Of a stretch of 64,000 bases of DNA, positions 1 through 8,867 are shown one piece after another. Positions within the stretch are counted from its first letter, which is position 1. Every line of letters starts with the position of its first letter. This stretch comes from Perognathus longimembris pacificus (taxonomy: Eukaryota; Chordata; Mammalia; Rodentia; Heteromyidae). Under the pieces are notes generated by a model. It was not told the origin of the DNA. It searched no databases and saw only the letters and a program-made list of their open reading frames with translations. The translations under genes were made by a program, and so were the position numbers. The stretch lies in NCBI RefSeq assembly GCF_023159225.1, contig NC_063180.1:5887297-5951296 (forward strand). Direction: 5' to 3'.

Positions 1-308
1 TTGCTGACCTACCCAGATGACTTGTGTGTCAGGCCAGGCCTGCTCAGTGCTGATCACCTATGGCCGTTCAAGAAAGCACTGTGGGGAATCCGAATCCCAC
101 CTCCATCACTTGGTCGTCTGAGTGACCAGGGGCCCTGCTCACCCCTGGCTGGCCTCAAGGCTCTGGTTTGTGGGGACTTGATGATGTTCCCGAGCTACAG
201 AGCACACTTAAATAGGGCAAGGCAGACATACTTATACTCCTATGCTTCAGAGATTCTTCTGTGACCTGTTTTATTGTGATAGGAAAACAGTGCCTCTTTA
301 TTGTCTGG

Positions 309-526
309 GTTTTTTTGTTATTGTTGTATTGAGGCTTGAACTTGGGCACTAACCCTTAGCTTTTCTTGTTCAAGACTGGTGCTCTGCCACTTGAGCCACA
401 CACTTCCACTTCTAGATTTCTGCTGGAGATGAGAGTGTTTTGGGTTTGGCTGGCTTCAAACCACAATCCTAAGATCTCAGTCTTCTGAGTATCTCGGATT
501 TCAAGTGTAAGCTGCTGGTGCCTGGC
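309..526 (-). mobile_element. Dimeric SINE (B1-like + ID-like), antisense
   Basis: In reverse orientation it shows the B1-like head (agctactcagaag..., ctgagatctta) followed by the second unit with 'gtggctcaagtggcagagc' and a 'caagcctcaat' end with T-rich tail on the left. Diverged. Confidence 0.8.
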
Positions 527-1307
527 TTTACCTGTTTCTGAGATTCACTTATGAAGTGCTGGCTTTTGCTTGATGTTCACCAAGGCTCAGGAACTCCAGG
601 GACCTGCTTGAGGCCCTGGCCTGAGGTAGTTCTAGGCACCATGAAAGGCTGAGCCAGGTATAAAACATACCAGGGGAGGAACGGGATGCAGCAAAATGGC
701 AGAGGCCTGCTCCTCCAGGCAGGGGCTAGAAGACTTCTGGGGAGTTGGTCCTTTGAGCTGCCCCTGACAACACTGTCCTGGCCAGTAAATGGGATGAACA
801 CTTCCTGGGCCTCTGCCCAGGCCTGGGCCCCTCCTGGGTGCTCCTCCTCTGAGCTCATCTCAGTTCATCTGTGTGGAAGCCCTCATCTGAGTGACTCATT
901 TAACTGAGATAGGAACATTAGTCCCACATTACAGAGTGAAAGTACCCTGGGCCTCTTCTTCCTGTCCCATGGGTGCTGTCACATCTTGAGGTCAAGTGTA
1001 TGTCCTACCTGCCTGTGTCTGGGGTTATGCTGGGCTTCTTCCCTGGGAGAGTTGGGATGGGACATGAAGGTAGTGAAGGTTTCCCATTGCCCCCCGCACC
1101 CCAGCTTCCCCCTCTCTCTTCTCATCTCCCTTCTCATCCCCCACAACCTCTAAACCCACAGCATTCAGGGCAGTAGCCACTTCTCTATGCAGATACTAAA
1201 CACTTGGAAGGCAGCTGGTTGGAGCTGGGATGGGCTGGAAGTGCCAACTACTGACTGGTTTTAAAGACTGAGAAAAAAATGCATTACCATCTCCATGATT
1301 TTATTTT

Positions 1308-1622
1308 ATATTGAGTTTACAGGTTGAACGGCCTTAACCTGAAAATCTGATAACTAAAATTCTCCAGAATCTGGAACATTTTGAGCTCCAACACGGTTCC
1401 CTGAATGGAAAAGGCCATAATTGACCTCATGGGACAGGATGCAGTCACAATGCAGAGGCACTAAAAATACAACAATAAATGAGTTACCTTCAGACTGTGG
1501 GTATAAGTTAGACACTAAGCAAGGAAACAAGTGAAGTTTGTGTTTAGATTAGGGTCTTATTTCTAAGATCTCATTATATATGTGCAAACATTCTTATACA
1601 TAAAAATCCTCTGAAATATGAT
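1308..1622 (+). repeat. Old mammalian interspersed repeat, family not named
   Basis: The stretch starting 'acaggttgaacggccttaac' and the later 'gtgtttagattagggtctta' resemble a widespread mammalian repeat whose usual head reads like 'caggttgagcatccctaatc'. I do not recall its family name with certainty; it is likely a DNA-transposon fossil. Confidence 0.45.
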
Positions 1623-1992
1623 CAGATACACATAGCTATTGCACCTTTGTGATCCTCTCCTAAGAATATTCTCCTTTGGTCTCAATGTGTGTGAATGCCT
1701 AGAGTGGTGTATAATTTATCATATCCCAGTGTATTTTTTTCTTTGTTGCTATTTGTGCTTTCTTTTCCTTTTGTCTTGTTTAATCTGTCTTTGGGTGGGT
1801 AAGGGGGGGCACAGAAATGGTGGGATGAAGGGTGAACAAATGCACCAGTGACACTCACTAGACACTGTTGAAAATGAACTATACAATCTGTTGGGGAGGG
1901 GGATTGGGAGGGAAAAGCTGGGAGTAAATGAGAGAAGGGGTGACATTTAAAAAATGCATTCTTTATCTGATTTATGTAATGGTAACCCCTCA

Positions 1993-2260
1993 TTTCCTTC
2001 CTTCCTTCCTTCCTTCCTTCCTTCCTTCCTTCCTCCCTTCCTTCCTTCCTTCCTTCCTTCCTTCCTTCCTTCCTTCTCCTTCCTTCCTTCCCTTCCTTCC
2101 TTCCCTTCCCTTCCCTTCCCTTCCCTTCCCTTCCCTTCCCTTCCCTTCCCTTCCCTTCCCTTCCCTTCCCTTCCCTTCCCTTCCCCCCTTCCCTTCCCTT
2201 CCCTTCCCTTCCCTTCCCTTCCCTTCCCTTCCCTTCCCTCCCTTCCCTTCCCTTCCCCCC
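1993..2260 (+). repeat. Pyrimidine microsatellite (TTCC)n then (CCCTT)n
   Basis: About 270 bp of pure C/T on the plus strand: first TTCC units, then CCCTT units, with few interruptions. The change in unit length midway suggests two expansion phases. Such mirror-repeat homopurine tracts can form triplex DNA. Confidence 0.97.
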
Positions 2261-2272
2261 ACCTCTTTCTTT

Positions 2273-2352
2273 CTTTTTTGGTACTGGGGATTAAAGCTAG
2301 GGCATTGAACTTACTAGGTAAGTGCTTTACCACTGAGCTACATCCCAGTCCT
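2273..2352 (-). mobile_element. ID-type SINE monomer, antisense
   Basis: Reverse complement gives the tRNA-Ala-like 'ggactgggatgtagctcagtgg' start and a 'cagtacc' end; the T-rich tail abuts the pyrimidine microsatellite. Confidence 0.75.
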
Positions 2353-2589
2353 GTACATCACCTTTATAATAATAAATAAAAATTTAAAATTCCCCTAAAT
2401 GTCTACAGTCTGAAATGCTCCAGTGGCAAGGTCTTGGATAAGGGACATTCAATCTGTATTTAAATTTCTTGTCACCTGTTTCTTTCTACTCGTTTTACAA
2501 TACACTTTCAGGAAATGTAAAATTGCAGCATATTTCTTCTGGACAGAGCTGCTGGCCACTCTGGAAATCTTCAAAGCTATCTCAAGGTC

Positions 2590-2617
2590 TGGACACCAGG
2601 CATTGGCCTGGTGTCCA
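2590..2617. other. Perfect 12-bp inverted repeat with 4-nt loop
   Basis: Arms TGGACACCAGGC (2590-2601) and GCCTGGTGTCCA (2606-2617) are exact complements around ATTG. No repeat family explains it. Confidence 0.9.
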
Positions 2618-3035
2618 AAAGACAAAAAGGCTCTTGGTATTGGGCCCTGCGCCACGCCCCCAACTGTCATGTGTACAGACAGCATCCTGGGAGCAAGGAA
2701 AATCCTTCATGCTTTGAACTTCCAGAGAAATCTTCTATTAGCCTCACATTCCATTTTTAAAGTCTTTCAAATGATAAAAATGCTTCCTGACGATGCCTTT
2801 CATTTTTCCTTATTGGTTTACTTAGTGACAAATTGTTAATAATTGACGGGCTCTAGCTCGCCTGGGGCTTGCACCATCCATCTTCCCAGGGAGCTGGACC
2901 AGGCAGAGCTCAGCAAGATCCTCTTCGGTCTTGCAAAGCAGTCTGCTCTTTCCAGATGGGGTGGAGGTGACCATGTAGGACCGTGAGGACAGGCCTGCAG
3001 AACTGCCACTCAGAGGACTTAGGTACTGTTTGCTT

Positions 3036-3130
3036 GCTGCTGGTAGTGCTAAGCATTGAACCCAGGGCATTGTGTACACATGCTAGGGAGCACCCTTCTG
3101 CTCACCTTCATCCCCTTTCCTGCAGCACTT
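3036..3130 (-). mobile_element. Degraded ID-like SINE, antisense
   Basis: 'ctggtagtgctaagcattga' followed by 'acccagggcattgtgtacac' and 'atgctag' match the reversed ID body; the head is worn. Confidence 0.55.
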
Positions 3131-3379
3131 TTTCTTTTTTCTTTTTTTTTTATGGTGGTACTGGGCTTGAACTCAGGGCCTGAGCATGATCCCTTCACTT
3201 TTTGGCTCAAGGCTGTTATTTTGTCATTTGAGACATAGCTCCATTTTTGGCTTTTTGCTGGCTAACTGGAGATAAGTCTTACGGACTTTTTTGACTAGGC
3301 TGGTTTTAAACGGTAATCCTCAGCTCTCAAGTTCTCCTGAGTAGTTACAATTACATGCATGAGCTACTTGCATCCAGCA
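3131..3379 (-). mobile_element. Dimeric SINE (B1-like + ID-like), antisense
   Basis: T-rich tail, then 'ggtactgggcttgaactcag', 'ggctcaaggctg', 'ctaactggagataag' and a B1-like head ending near 'catgagctac'. Confidence 0.85.
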
Positions 3380-3584
3380 GCGTTTGTCTTTAATACTCTT
3401 TTCCTAGGTTTACTTCACATACTCTGTTTCCTGATTTTCTCATTTACTTTATTTTCTTTTATTCTCTGTGTTCAATATTTATTTAGACATCTACTAATAG
3501 AAATGGTCCATGTTTCTCCTGAGGCTTTCTCTCCAACCTCTTTTCTTCTTGTTCCTCTTCCTCCTCTTATTCTACTTCAGAGGA

Positions 3585-3885
3585 CAGTACTGGGGTTGAA
3601 TATCATAGTCTCATCCTTAACAGATAGGTGTACTACCACTGAGCCACTCTTCCTGCCATTTTTAATTGATTATTTTTGAGATAGTGCCTGACTTTCTACC
3701 GGCGCCAGTTGGGACTATGATCTTCCTATGTGTGTTTCCCTGTGTGGCTGAGAGGACAGGTATATACCACCTTGCCTAATCATAAGTCTAGGAGTTCTTT
3801 GAATTTTTGCCCAAGCTAGCCTTAAAGTGTGATCCTCCAGATCTCTGCCTCCCAAGCAGCTAGGCTTGAGCCACAGTGCCCAACT
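3585..3885 (-). mobile_element. Old SINE copies, antisense, degraded
   Basis: 'cagtactggggttgaatatc' with 'taccactgagccactcttcc' is an ID body, and the right part reads as a B1-like head ('cccaagcagctaggcttgag'). Probably two adjoining copies. Confidence 0.6.
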
Positions 3886-3970
3886 TGTAGTTCATTCTTT
3901 ACAGCAGAAGCTCAGGAAGGTCTTGTGTGACTGGAGCTCCACCCTCCCAGAAGGATGGGGCCAGACTCAC

Positions 3971-4105
3971 ATGCACCAGCTGTTCCTGTGTGTCGTACTC
4001 CTTGGTGCAGTCTGCCCAGTGGCAGTTGGTCTCATAGATGACCACCTCAGCCTCCTGCTTGCAGTCATCTCTGTCCAGGTCTTCTTTGAGATCAGCCAGC
4101 TGCTC
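3971..4105 (-). CDS. GLI2: GLI2 coding exon carrying the first half of zinc finger 1 (45 codons)
   Basis: This 135-bp phase-0 exon starts [20 protein letters not shown] and ends [13 protein letters not shown]. It holds the two cysteines of C2H2 finger 1 (C-x4-C in CHWADC); the paired histidines begin at the last residue and continue in the next exon, which is off the left edge. In GLI proteins finger 1 packs on finger 2 and makes little DNA contact. The usual HWEDC reads HWADC here (codon GCA), a charge-losing change next to a zinc ligand. The acceptor used is tttcccccag and the donor is CAT|GTGAGT. In human, a version 51 nt longer at the 5' side exists; see the separate entry for 4106-4156. 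Confidence 0.97.
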
Positions 4106-4156
4106 CTGGGGGAAAGGATCACACTCACATGAGGAGGTCCAGCCACTGAGTTCCAA
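4106..4156 (-). other. GLI2: Remnant of the alternative 17-codon 5' extension of the zinc-finger-1 exon
   Basis: Human GLI2 has an optional 17-residue segment just before EQLADL, as I recall it containing VSGHGSCGCALPLSQ. Here the 51 nt upstream of the exon are open in the same frame, and the translation (ending [14 protein letters not shown]) keeps the S-G, S-C-x-C and final P-x-Q pattern, so it is the homologous stretch. However the two bases before it on the minus strand are CC instead of the AG an acceptor needs. The nearest AG inside it, at 'actcag', would give an in-frame stop after a few codons. I infer that this animal makes only the short form. Confidence 0.6.
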
Positions 4157-4639
4157 GGACAAGGTGCTATTAGCCCCACATAGTCTATGCCAAGGATCCA
4201 GGATCACACCCACGCGCGTGTGCGCATGTGAACACTCATCAGCTTCTTCAGCCCCTTTCCTCTGCTCAGTCCCATTCAAAGCTTTTCTTATTGGGCAGCT
4301 GTTCTGAGCCATCCTGAGGTATTGTACTGCATCCTGGTCTCTTGGTTATGGGAGAGCAGGAGGGAGGAGAGCAGTGTCACACTTTTGTTCATGTGGTTTT
4401 TCCTATGGGGAGCTGGGTTAGCCCTCCAGGTGTTGGGGGGCAGGGACACTGATAAATGTGTGCAGGGTCTGCTCCTGTGGAGACACAGAGAAAGCCTACC
4501 ATACGTTCAGCCCTCAGGAGTGTCCTTTTCTACCTTTCCTCCTCCAGGGTAGGCAGTGCTGCCAGGGCCACATTGGGCAGTGCTGCATCCTCTGTAGCAT
4601 GTCCACACTTCAGAACACTCTCCCAGCACCAGATGCCAT

Positions 4640-4745
4640 CACAGCCTAAAACACTGGTGTTTGTGTTCTTGCATTACAGTCAAGGAAGCTGAGGCTCGAG
4701 AAAATGGATTAACCATTCCCAGAATACACAATAAGTCTGGAGCAG
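4640..4745 (-). mobile_element. MIR fragment
   Basis: 'ttacagtcaaggaagctgag' and the following 'gaatacacaataagtctgga' match the reversed MIR core (tttacagatgaggaaactgag...). Confidence 0.65.
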
Positions 4746-6375
4746 CCTTGAACTGCCTTAGGGCCATGTGAACATTTCAAAGAGATGGAGAAAGCTGAAG
4801 GTCATAGGGTATCTCTGTCTTTGCTGGTGCTGAACTGAGCTGGCTGGATGCAGTGTCTGAACAGAGAATGGGGACCATGCCAGGGGCTGGGGGTAGGAGA
4901 GGCCTAGATGCCCAGGCTCCGTGATCATGGTGGTATGGAGGGCTTGCACAATCTGTCTAGAACTCTAAAATCCCACTGGCCTGTGGGGCACAGTCGGAGC
5001 CAAGCAAAGCCATGGGGATAATGTTAATACTGGCAAAGCAGGAGGAAAATGGCTTGTTCCCTCCCAGGAAATGCTGGTAGGGAAAGCTAAGGATGAGCTC
5101 CTGCTGGGTCAGGAGCCCATGTCCACTGGCATTAGAGACTTAGCAACAGCGAGTCCATTTCTAGGCACCTAGAAATCAGCCTCAGGTTTCCTGATGTGGG
5201 TTGTAGACCCAAAAATGTCACTAATTTTCCACTGGGGCTGTACAGCTTTTCTAAAAAGAGAGCTCCTAGCTTGTTTTTGAGGCACCTTTTGGGGATACAC
5301 TGCTCTGAAGAGGCTCCAGACACCAGTGAGTCACTATGGCTGCATGGGACCTTGTAAGCAGGGCAGGGTGGGAAGCCTTGCTTCGGGTCTCTAGCAGGTC
5401 TAACAGCTGCAGGGCTGTTGGAGTGACACTGGGGAGAGGGGAGGAGAGGCTCTCCTAACACTGCTCCACACATAATCCAGCTTTACTACATCCCTGTGCT
5501 CTAGGCTCTGCTCCCTTCAGTGAAGACCTGAAGAAGCAGGTGGACTGACACGCTATGAGGAGGGGAGCTCCGAGGCATGGGTAGTCCTCATACCAAGCTG
5601 GCATCACCCTGCTGGCTATTTGAAGGCTTTAGTGGCAAGGCGAGTCACTGCGCTTTCTGCCAAGGGCAAGCACATGCATGCACACAGGACACAGACCACC
5701 TCCTTGTGATAAAATGGCTTCCCACCGTACGAGGAAAGGTGGGCTCTGTGCAGCCTACCTGGCGTGGAGGGCGACAGAGCCCTACTGGCAGGCAGAGTAT
5801 GGGCCTCCTAGATGCTCAGAGCTGGCGCTTGCCTCAGCTCTGTCCTCACCACTCGGCATATGTATCTTCCCGGGGTATGTGCTGGCCTCATCAATTTCAG
5901 CGGCCCCTGATGATGACCGCTGTAGCGGAGACCATGCATCATGCTGAGATCGGTTGTGGTGTCAGCAAGGGAAGAAGAATTTGTCACCAACCCCTCTGTT
6001 TGCTTGACAATAACAGGACCCAATATTTCATGGAAATTAAGTGCCCAGAGCATGCCCAATGGTTTACAGTCTTGTTGAAGGATGGTCCAGTACATATGGG
6101 CAGTCAGGGATAGGAGGTCCCAAGCATCCTTGGTAGTCGTGCTGGGGAGTCTGCATTAACAGATGGAGCCAGGCCCCTGTGATGGCTGGTGTGCAGGAAG
6201 CCTGCCTCTGAAGTCAGCAGACCTCATACCCTTTGTATGATGGAGTAGGGCCTGCCTAGAAGCCATCTTGGAGAATAGCAGGGATTTTGAAGGGGTGTAT
6301 ACAAGGCTCTCAGATATAAGACAGGCCGGTGCCAGGTGTGGGTTCCTCCATTCCTTACTCTTTGTCAGTGTGGTG

Positions 6376-6590
6376 GGGGGAAGGTACCGGAGCTTGAACT
6401 CAGGGCCTCTAGGTGCTATCTCTTAGCTTTTTCCATTAAGGCTGACGTTCTAATGCTTAAGCCATACCTCTCTACTTCAGGCCCTTTGGTGGATAAATGG
6501 AGATAAGAGTCTCAAGTATTTTCCTGCCAAGGCAGGCTATGAATTGTGATCCTCAGCCTCCTGAGGAGCTAGAATTATAGATTCTTGGTC
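6376..6590 (-). mobile_element. Dimeric SINE (B1-like + ID-like), antisense
   Basis: 'ggtaccggagcttgaactca', 'aatggagataagagtctcaa' and 'gatcctcagcctcctgagga' mark the two halves. Confidence 0.8.
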
Positions 6591-6600
6591 TCCTTGCTCT

Positions 6601-6697
6601 TTTTATTTTGTTTTTACTTTTTGGTGGTACTGCGGTTTGAACTGAGGACTCTGTGGTGGTTAGGCAGGTTTCTACCACTTAAGCCATATCCTATCCC
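6601..6697 (-). mobile_element. ID-type SINE, antisense
   Basis: A T-rich tail then 'ggtggtactgcggtttgaac' and 'taccacttaagccatatcc'. It directly follows the dimeric SINE at 6376-6590. Confidence 0.65.
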
Positions 6698-6954
6698 ACA
6701 TTTCTCACTCTCCTAACAGGAATCATCATCTACTCCTGCCCAAAGAGACTCAGGAGCCAGGCCGAGTATCCTGAGTTCCATTACCCATAAGGCCCAGTGG
6801 CAATGGAAATAGGGTAGGGGCTGAAGTGCCAGGAGAGAGGGCAACCTTGAGGTCTTGAGCCATTCGGGGGACACAAGTAATCCGGACTCAATGAGGCTGA
6901 AGTAGGTGGGGATGGAGCTACAGGCCAAGGCAGGACAGAAGGGCAGGTGAAGCT

Positions 6955-7080
6955 TGTTCATGCATTCACCCATTCGGTCACTCATTCATTCTTCCAGCAA
7001 GCACATGTTTGATGAACATGCCATATATATAAAGGGGCTGAGGATACAGCATTAAGGTCACAGCCCTGTGTGTCCACCCT
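6955..7080 (+). repeat. Ancient MIR/L2-type fragment
   Basis: 'tcattcattcttccagcaag' and 'gctgaggatacagcattaag' resemble the common mammalian 'ttcattcaacaaatatttattgag...ggggatacagcagtgaac' repeat. Family uncertain. Confidence 0.4.
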
Positions 7081-7309
7081 GCCCACCTCACACTATGATC
7101 TATCTATTTATGCATGCATGGAGGCAGCCTGCCTGCCTCCCTGCCTCCCTCCCTCCCCTCTCTCACTTCCTCTTTTATTCCCTTCCTCTCTGCTTCCCTT
7201 ACTTACTCCCTCCCTCCATTTACCACCAAGGGTACAGCCATAATGACAGTCAACTGAGGAGATCTGGTCTGGGCCTACACAGGGACAGTGAGGGTGGCCA
7301 GCAGGTTAC

Positions 7310-7432
7310 CTGGGTCAGTCCCAGTGGAGAGGCTGGCCTCAGGCCCTCAGTCTCAGTCTTGACTTTGCTGCGTTTGTGAATAGCGATGGGATTCACGGTG
7401 CTGCTCACAGCTGACTCGCTGCTCTGCTTGTT
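7310..7432 (-). CDS. GLI2: GLI2 coding exon upstream of the zinc fingers (41 codons)
   Basis: This 123-bp exon of 41 whole codons reads NKQSSESAVSSTVNPIAIHK, then RSKVKTETEG and ends LRPASPLGLTQ. Its predicted length and frame are not obvious from a long open frame, because no Met lies in it. It was found by its match to the GLI2 segment linking the repressor region to the zinc fingers. The acceptor is tcactcag and the donor is CAG|GTAACC. Both flanking introns are phase 0, so the exon can be skipped in frame. Differences from human as recalled: V-to-I in NPVAIHK, P-to-T in KTEPEG and A-to-G near the end. The VKTE core still matches a SUMO-acceptor consensus, though I know of no proof that this site is used. 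Confidence 0.96.
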
Positions 7433-8647
7433 CTGAGTGAGGGCACAGAAAGCAGTCTGTTACATAGATGCAGAGCAAGGACATTCAAAATTCTACCTCT
7501 GTCTCCACACAGCCTGCCTAGTCCATCACTGTGTTTGAAGCATGAGAAACTTAGTTGCCCTGCCTGTCAGGTGAAGTCCACACCTCAGCTCTCATCACCT
7601 GTCTTCATGAGGCTGCTGCCTCCACCTCCCCAGGACCTCAGGGAATAGAAGACCCGTCCCAAAGACTAAGCACTCTTGGAACCTGTCCCAAGGATGCTTA
7701 ACTTCTGAGAATTCCAGAGTAGAAACTGCCAGCCTGGGGGCAGGGGTGTCCACTTCCTCAGGGGAAGGGCTAGGGGATCTAGTTTCAGGTGACTCTTCAA
7801 AATGCCAAGATCAATTATCTGAGGGGATTCTGGGGGCCACCTGGAGCCCTGGGACATAGAGAGAATATTCTGCAGGCATTTTGCTATCCTCCACAAGACA
7901 TGGCCACATTCACTACCCATGCACCACCCATGCACTTGCCACTTGCCAGGGGGTGGCTTGGGACAGTTGCTTCCGCTCTAGGATTCTCATGGCATAATCT
8001 ACAAACTGGGGCTCTCAGTGTATGGACATTGGAGTTTGGCTGCGCAGTGAGCAACATGGGCAGTAGGGCCCCATCTGTGTATGAGCTGGCTCAGACCAAG
8101 AGAGGAAAACAGCAAGCTAAGATCCAAACAGAATCTGAATCCAAAGCTTGTGCTTATCTGTCTTAGTGAATCTGTGTCCCTCTGCACAAACCAGGATGTT
8201 ATTCACTTCTAGATGTTGGTCGTATACAACATCAGCAGGTACTGTGCTAGGATGCCCAGCCATGTCAAAGGCCCATTGGAGAGTTGAATAAGATGGCATG
8301 GGAAAGTCTGTGGGAAACCCTTGTTCTGATAGGAACCGACACATTCTTCTTCATTCATATACTCATTTCTACACTGTGCACTGGGTCCTTACATAGTGCC
8401 ATACCCTGTGGGTTACAGCATTTCTTCATCCACTCCTTATGCTGGCTGGGTAGGAAAAAGCAGACCTGAGCTGCTGGGACAACTTGTCATGGTCCCAGCC
8501 CAAGGCCCCTGTTAAGCAACTTTCTGTCAAGTGCCCTCAGCTAAAATTGAGCCCAGAATCCTCCATCATGTCTCAGCAGTGAACAGCCCTGGTGAGTGCC
8601 TGATGCCATGTGATAGTCCACCCTTGCTGCTCCCTGTGCCCACCTAC
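7433..8647 (-). other. GLI2: GLI2 intron, about 1.2 kb
   Basis: A short intron without recognisable SINEs or LTRs. Nothing notable seen. Confidence 0.9.
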
Positions 8648-8867
8648 CTGGCTGGCGTCACTCAGGCAGTTGCTGCTGCTGCTGCTATTGAGCTGGGTGG
8701 GTGCAGCATTGATAGAAGTGAGGGCCATAGGCTGCTGGGCCAGGAAGGTGGGTGAAGGCTGGATCAGGGGTGGTGTGTGTCCAAAGGCTGAGCCCAGGCC
8801 TCGCTGCTGGTTGAGGATCTGTTGGTAGGCCACGGGGTTGATGGGGTGGGGGAAAGTGAAGGCTGGG
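8648..8867 (-). CDS. GLI2: GLI2 coding exon (about residues 281-354), with serine-run expansion
   Basis: This 220-bp exon starts with the last base of a Ser codon and carries 73 codons, ending NCLSDASQ in phase 0. It begins PAFTFPHPINPVAYQQILNQ and continues with SAFGHTPPLIQPSPTFLAQQ. The acceptor is tcattgcag and the donor is CAG|GTAGGT. Near the end, after PTQL, lies N followed by five Ser encoded by a run of AGC. Human GLI2, as I recall, has four Ser and no Asn here, so this copy seems two codons longer, probably by slippage in the AGC repeat. The Leu-Asn-Ser-Ser-Ser core fits the SPOP-binding pattern (nonpolar, polar, Ser, Ser/Thr, Ser/Thr). SPOP with CUL3 degrades GLI2 and GLI3, so this may be a degron; that is inference. 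Confidence 0.97.

Larger units (their letters stand above)
1..3970 (-). other. GLI2: Partial GLI2 intron after the zinc-finger-1 exon
   Basis: No exon for the second half of finger 1 and fingers 2-5 was found here, so this intron runs past the left end. It holds SINEs, a long pyrimidine tract and an old interspersed repeat, listed separately. I see nothing notable in 527-1307, 1623-1992 and 2353-3035 apart from the hairpin at 2590-2617. Confidence 0.85.
4157..7309 (-). other. GLI2: GLI2 intron
   Basis: The intron between the exons at 7310-7432 and 3971-4105. It carries one MIR piece, two antisense SINEs near 6376-6697 and an old repeat near 6960. I see nothing I can name in 4746-6375, and the open frames there have no recognisable product. 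Confidence 0.9.

Noticed and set aside
1947..2379. Long open frames on both strands over the pyrimidine tract (Phe/Leu/Pro/Ser-rich or Glu/Gly/Arg-rich)
   Set aside because: They are translations of a simple repeat.
3971..4105. GLI3 as the identity of the gene
   Set aside because: The [16 protein letters not shown] stretch and the other exons fit GLI2; GLI3 differs at these positions as I recall it.
5577..6113. Plus-strand open frame of 178 codons
   Set aside because: No domain, signal peptide or repeat-protein pattern seen; most likely chance.
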